Assembly: GCA_051305935.1 (NCBI GenBank)
Contig: JBPPMG010000107.1
Span: 1-6,096 of the forward strand
Length of the DNA: 6,096 bases
Direction of reading: 5' to 3'
Source: JACPDH01 sp051305935
GTDB taxonomy: Bacteria > Acidobacteriota > Thermoanaerobaculia > Gp7-AA8
The notes beneath the pieces were generated by a model that worked only from the letters and a program-made list of their open reading frames with translations, had not been told where the DNA came from and did no database searches. The position numbers and the translations under genes were made by a program. Positions 5,116 to 6,096 of the stretch are shown one piece after another. Within the stretch, counting starts at the first letter, position 1; every line of letters begins with the position of its first letter.

Positions 5116-6096
5116 ATGAAGATCACGCACATCGCAGCGGAATGCGCCCCCTTCGCGAAGACCGGGGGGCTCGGGGACGTCGTCGGTTCACTGCCGATCG
5201 CGCAGGCAGAGCTCGGACACGACGTGAGCGTCTGGCTCCCCCTCTATCGCCACGTCTGGCAGGCGATGGACAAGCTGGGGATCAAGCCCGAGATCGCCCT
5301 CGATCCCTTCACGATCGACCTCGGGTTCAACCGCTACCAGGTCGGCGTGCTGCGCGTCTTCCTCCCCGGCTCGCTCGTGCCGCTCTACCTCGTCGGCTCC
5401 GATCCACACTTCGACCGCGCGGAGATCTACTCGAACGCGAAGGACGGCAGCGATGACGGCATCGTCCGCTACTCGGTCTTCGTCCGTGCGGCGATGGAGG
5501 GGATGAAGAAGCTCTGGCAGCCGCCCGACGTGCTGCACGCGCACGACTGGCACACGGCGCTCGCGCCGATGGCGCTGCGGTGGGACGACCCGAAGGACTG
5601 GGTCTTCAACCACACAGTCAGCGTGTTGACGATCCACAACGCGTCGTACCAGGGGATGTACGGCGGAGGGGCGTACGTTCACCTCGGGCTGCCGCGCAGC
5701 GTTTTCCACCGCATCGAATTGCGCGGTGCGATCAACCTGCTGAAGGGAGGCGTGGAGGCGGCGGACGCGATCACGGCGGTCTCGCCTAACTTCGCGCGCG
5801 AGCTGATGACGCCTGGCGGCGGCTTCGGGCTCAACTTGATCTTCGCCCGCCGCTGGCAGAGCCTGATCGGAATCGTCAACGGAATCGACCCGAAGGTCTG
5901 GAACCCGAAGGTCGACTCGAAGATCCCGCACAAGTACAGCGTCGAGGAGCTCGCCGCGAAGCGCGAGAACAGGCGGGCGCTGCTGCAGGTGGCGGGGATG
6001 AACCCGGACGACCCCGGCTTCGTCGTCGGCGCCGTCGGCCGCCTAACCGAGCAGAAGGGCTACGACATGCTCTTCCCGGTGATGCACGACCTGGTC
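5116..6096 (+). CDS. glgA: Glycogen (starch) synthase GlgA, 5' part
   Basis: The first 327 residues are present and the frame runs open off the window end; bacterial GlgA is usually near 480-500 residues. The enzyme transfers glucose from ADP-glucose (UDP-glucose in some lineages) to the non-reducing end of an alpha-1,4-glucan in the cytoplasm. It is a GT5 glycosyltransferase with two Rossmann domains. Visible features are MKITHIAAECAPFAKTGGLGDVVGSLP at the N terminus, with nucleotide-sugar-binding K15 in KTGGL; HAHDWH (141-146); HNASYQGMYGG (174-184); LLKGGVEAADAITAVSPNFARE (209-230); NGIDPKVWNP (255-264), opening the second domain; and GRLTEQKGYDML (308-319), with R309 and K314 matching the catalytic pair known as R300/K305 in E. 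coli. The ATG lies one base after the peptidase stop with only a weak purine-rich site (CGAGA, 7 bases away), so translation is probably coupled. No glgC, glgB or glgP is visible. Two GCCTAAC motifs (5784-5790, 6041-6047) lie in the gene. Confidence 0.97.
   Translation, partial: MKITHIAAECAPFAKTGGLGDVVGSLPIAQAELGHDVSVWLPLYRHVWQAMDKLGIKPEIALDPFTIDLGFNRYQVGVLRVFLPGSLVPLYLVGSDPHFDRAEIYSNAKDGSDDGIVRYSVFVRAAMEGMKKLWQPPDVLHAHDWHTALAPMALRWDDPKDWVFNHTVSVLTIHNASYQGMYGGGAYVHLGLPRSVFHRIELRGAINLLKGGVEAADAITAVSPNFARELMTPGGGFGLNLIFARRWQSLIGIVNGIDPKVWNPKVDSKIPHKYSVEELAAKRENRRALLQVAGMNPDDPGFVVGAVGRLTEQKGYDMLFPVMHDLV

Noticed and set aside
4179..5132. Minus-strand frame of 317 codons opposite the peptidase
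   Set aside because: It is a shadow of the M28 catalytic domain, Arg/Val-rich and without motifs.
5188..5931. Minus-strand frame of 247 codons opposite glgA
   Set aside because: It is antisense to a well-conserved GlgA reading frame, with no motif of its own.

Overview
The window is GC-rich, bacterial and gene-dense. It looks like a chromosomal segment from a Gram-negative-type bacterium rather than a phage or plasmid. The base composition, the exported PA/M28 peptidase beside a glycogen synthase, and the many short GC-rich hairpin repeats between genes recall Acidobacteriota or similar soil and metagenome lineages. That placement is an impression only; no rRNA or other marker gene is present.

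Layout, left to right. Positions 1-246 hold a tandem array of double-hairpin repeats and no convincing gene. Positions 247-2148 (minus strand) encode a complete ABC exporter half-transporter with fused membrane and ATPase domains. Positions 2149-2471 hold its upstream region and a second tandem array of the same double-hairpin element. Positions 2472-3127 (minus strand) encode a two-gene toxin-antitoxin module: an AbrB-fold antitoxin followed by a PIN-domain toxin, overlapping by GTGA. Positions 3128-3413 form the divergent intergenic region, with a possible operator, a long imperfect inverted repeat, a small hairpin, one solitary repeat hairpin, and a likely promoter and ribosome binding site. 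Positions 3414-5114 (plus strand) encode a secreted M28-family zinc metallopeptidase with a PA insertion, most likely starting at TTG. Positions 5116-6096 (plus strand) encode the first 327 residues of glycogen synthase GlgA, which runs off the window edge.

The peptidase and glgA are separated by one base and are probably co-transcribed, but no biochemical link between them is visible. The toxin-antitoxin pair sits between repeat clusters on both sides, as if it were a small insertion between older divergent genes. Three of the five genes appear to use non-ATG starts (GTG, GTG, TTG).

Two signals go beyond ordinary annotation. First, the intergenic hairpins have the architecture of REP/BIME elements: two hairpins head to head, each with GTAG at its foot and a TCC loop when read from that foot. 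This points to mobilisation by a REP-associated tyrosine transposase elsewhere in the genome. Second, the 7-mer GCCTAAC (or its complement GTTAGGC) occurs six times, always inside genes, in both orientations and in three reading frames. It accounts for six of the eight CTAA/TTAG tetramers I could find. That suggests a genome-wide DNA-level motif, such as an uptake, methylation, repair or segregation signal, rather than protein-level conservation.
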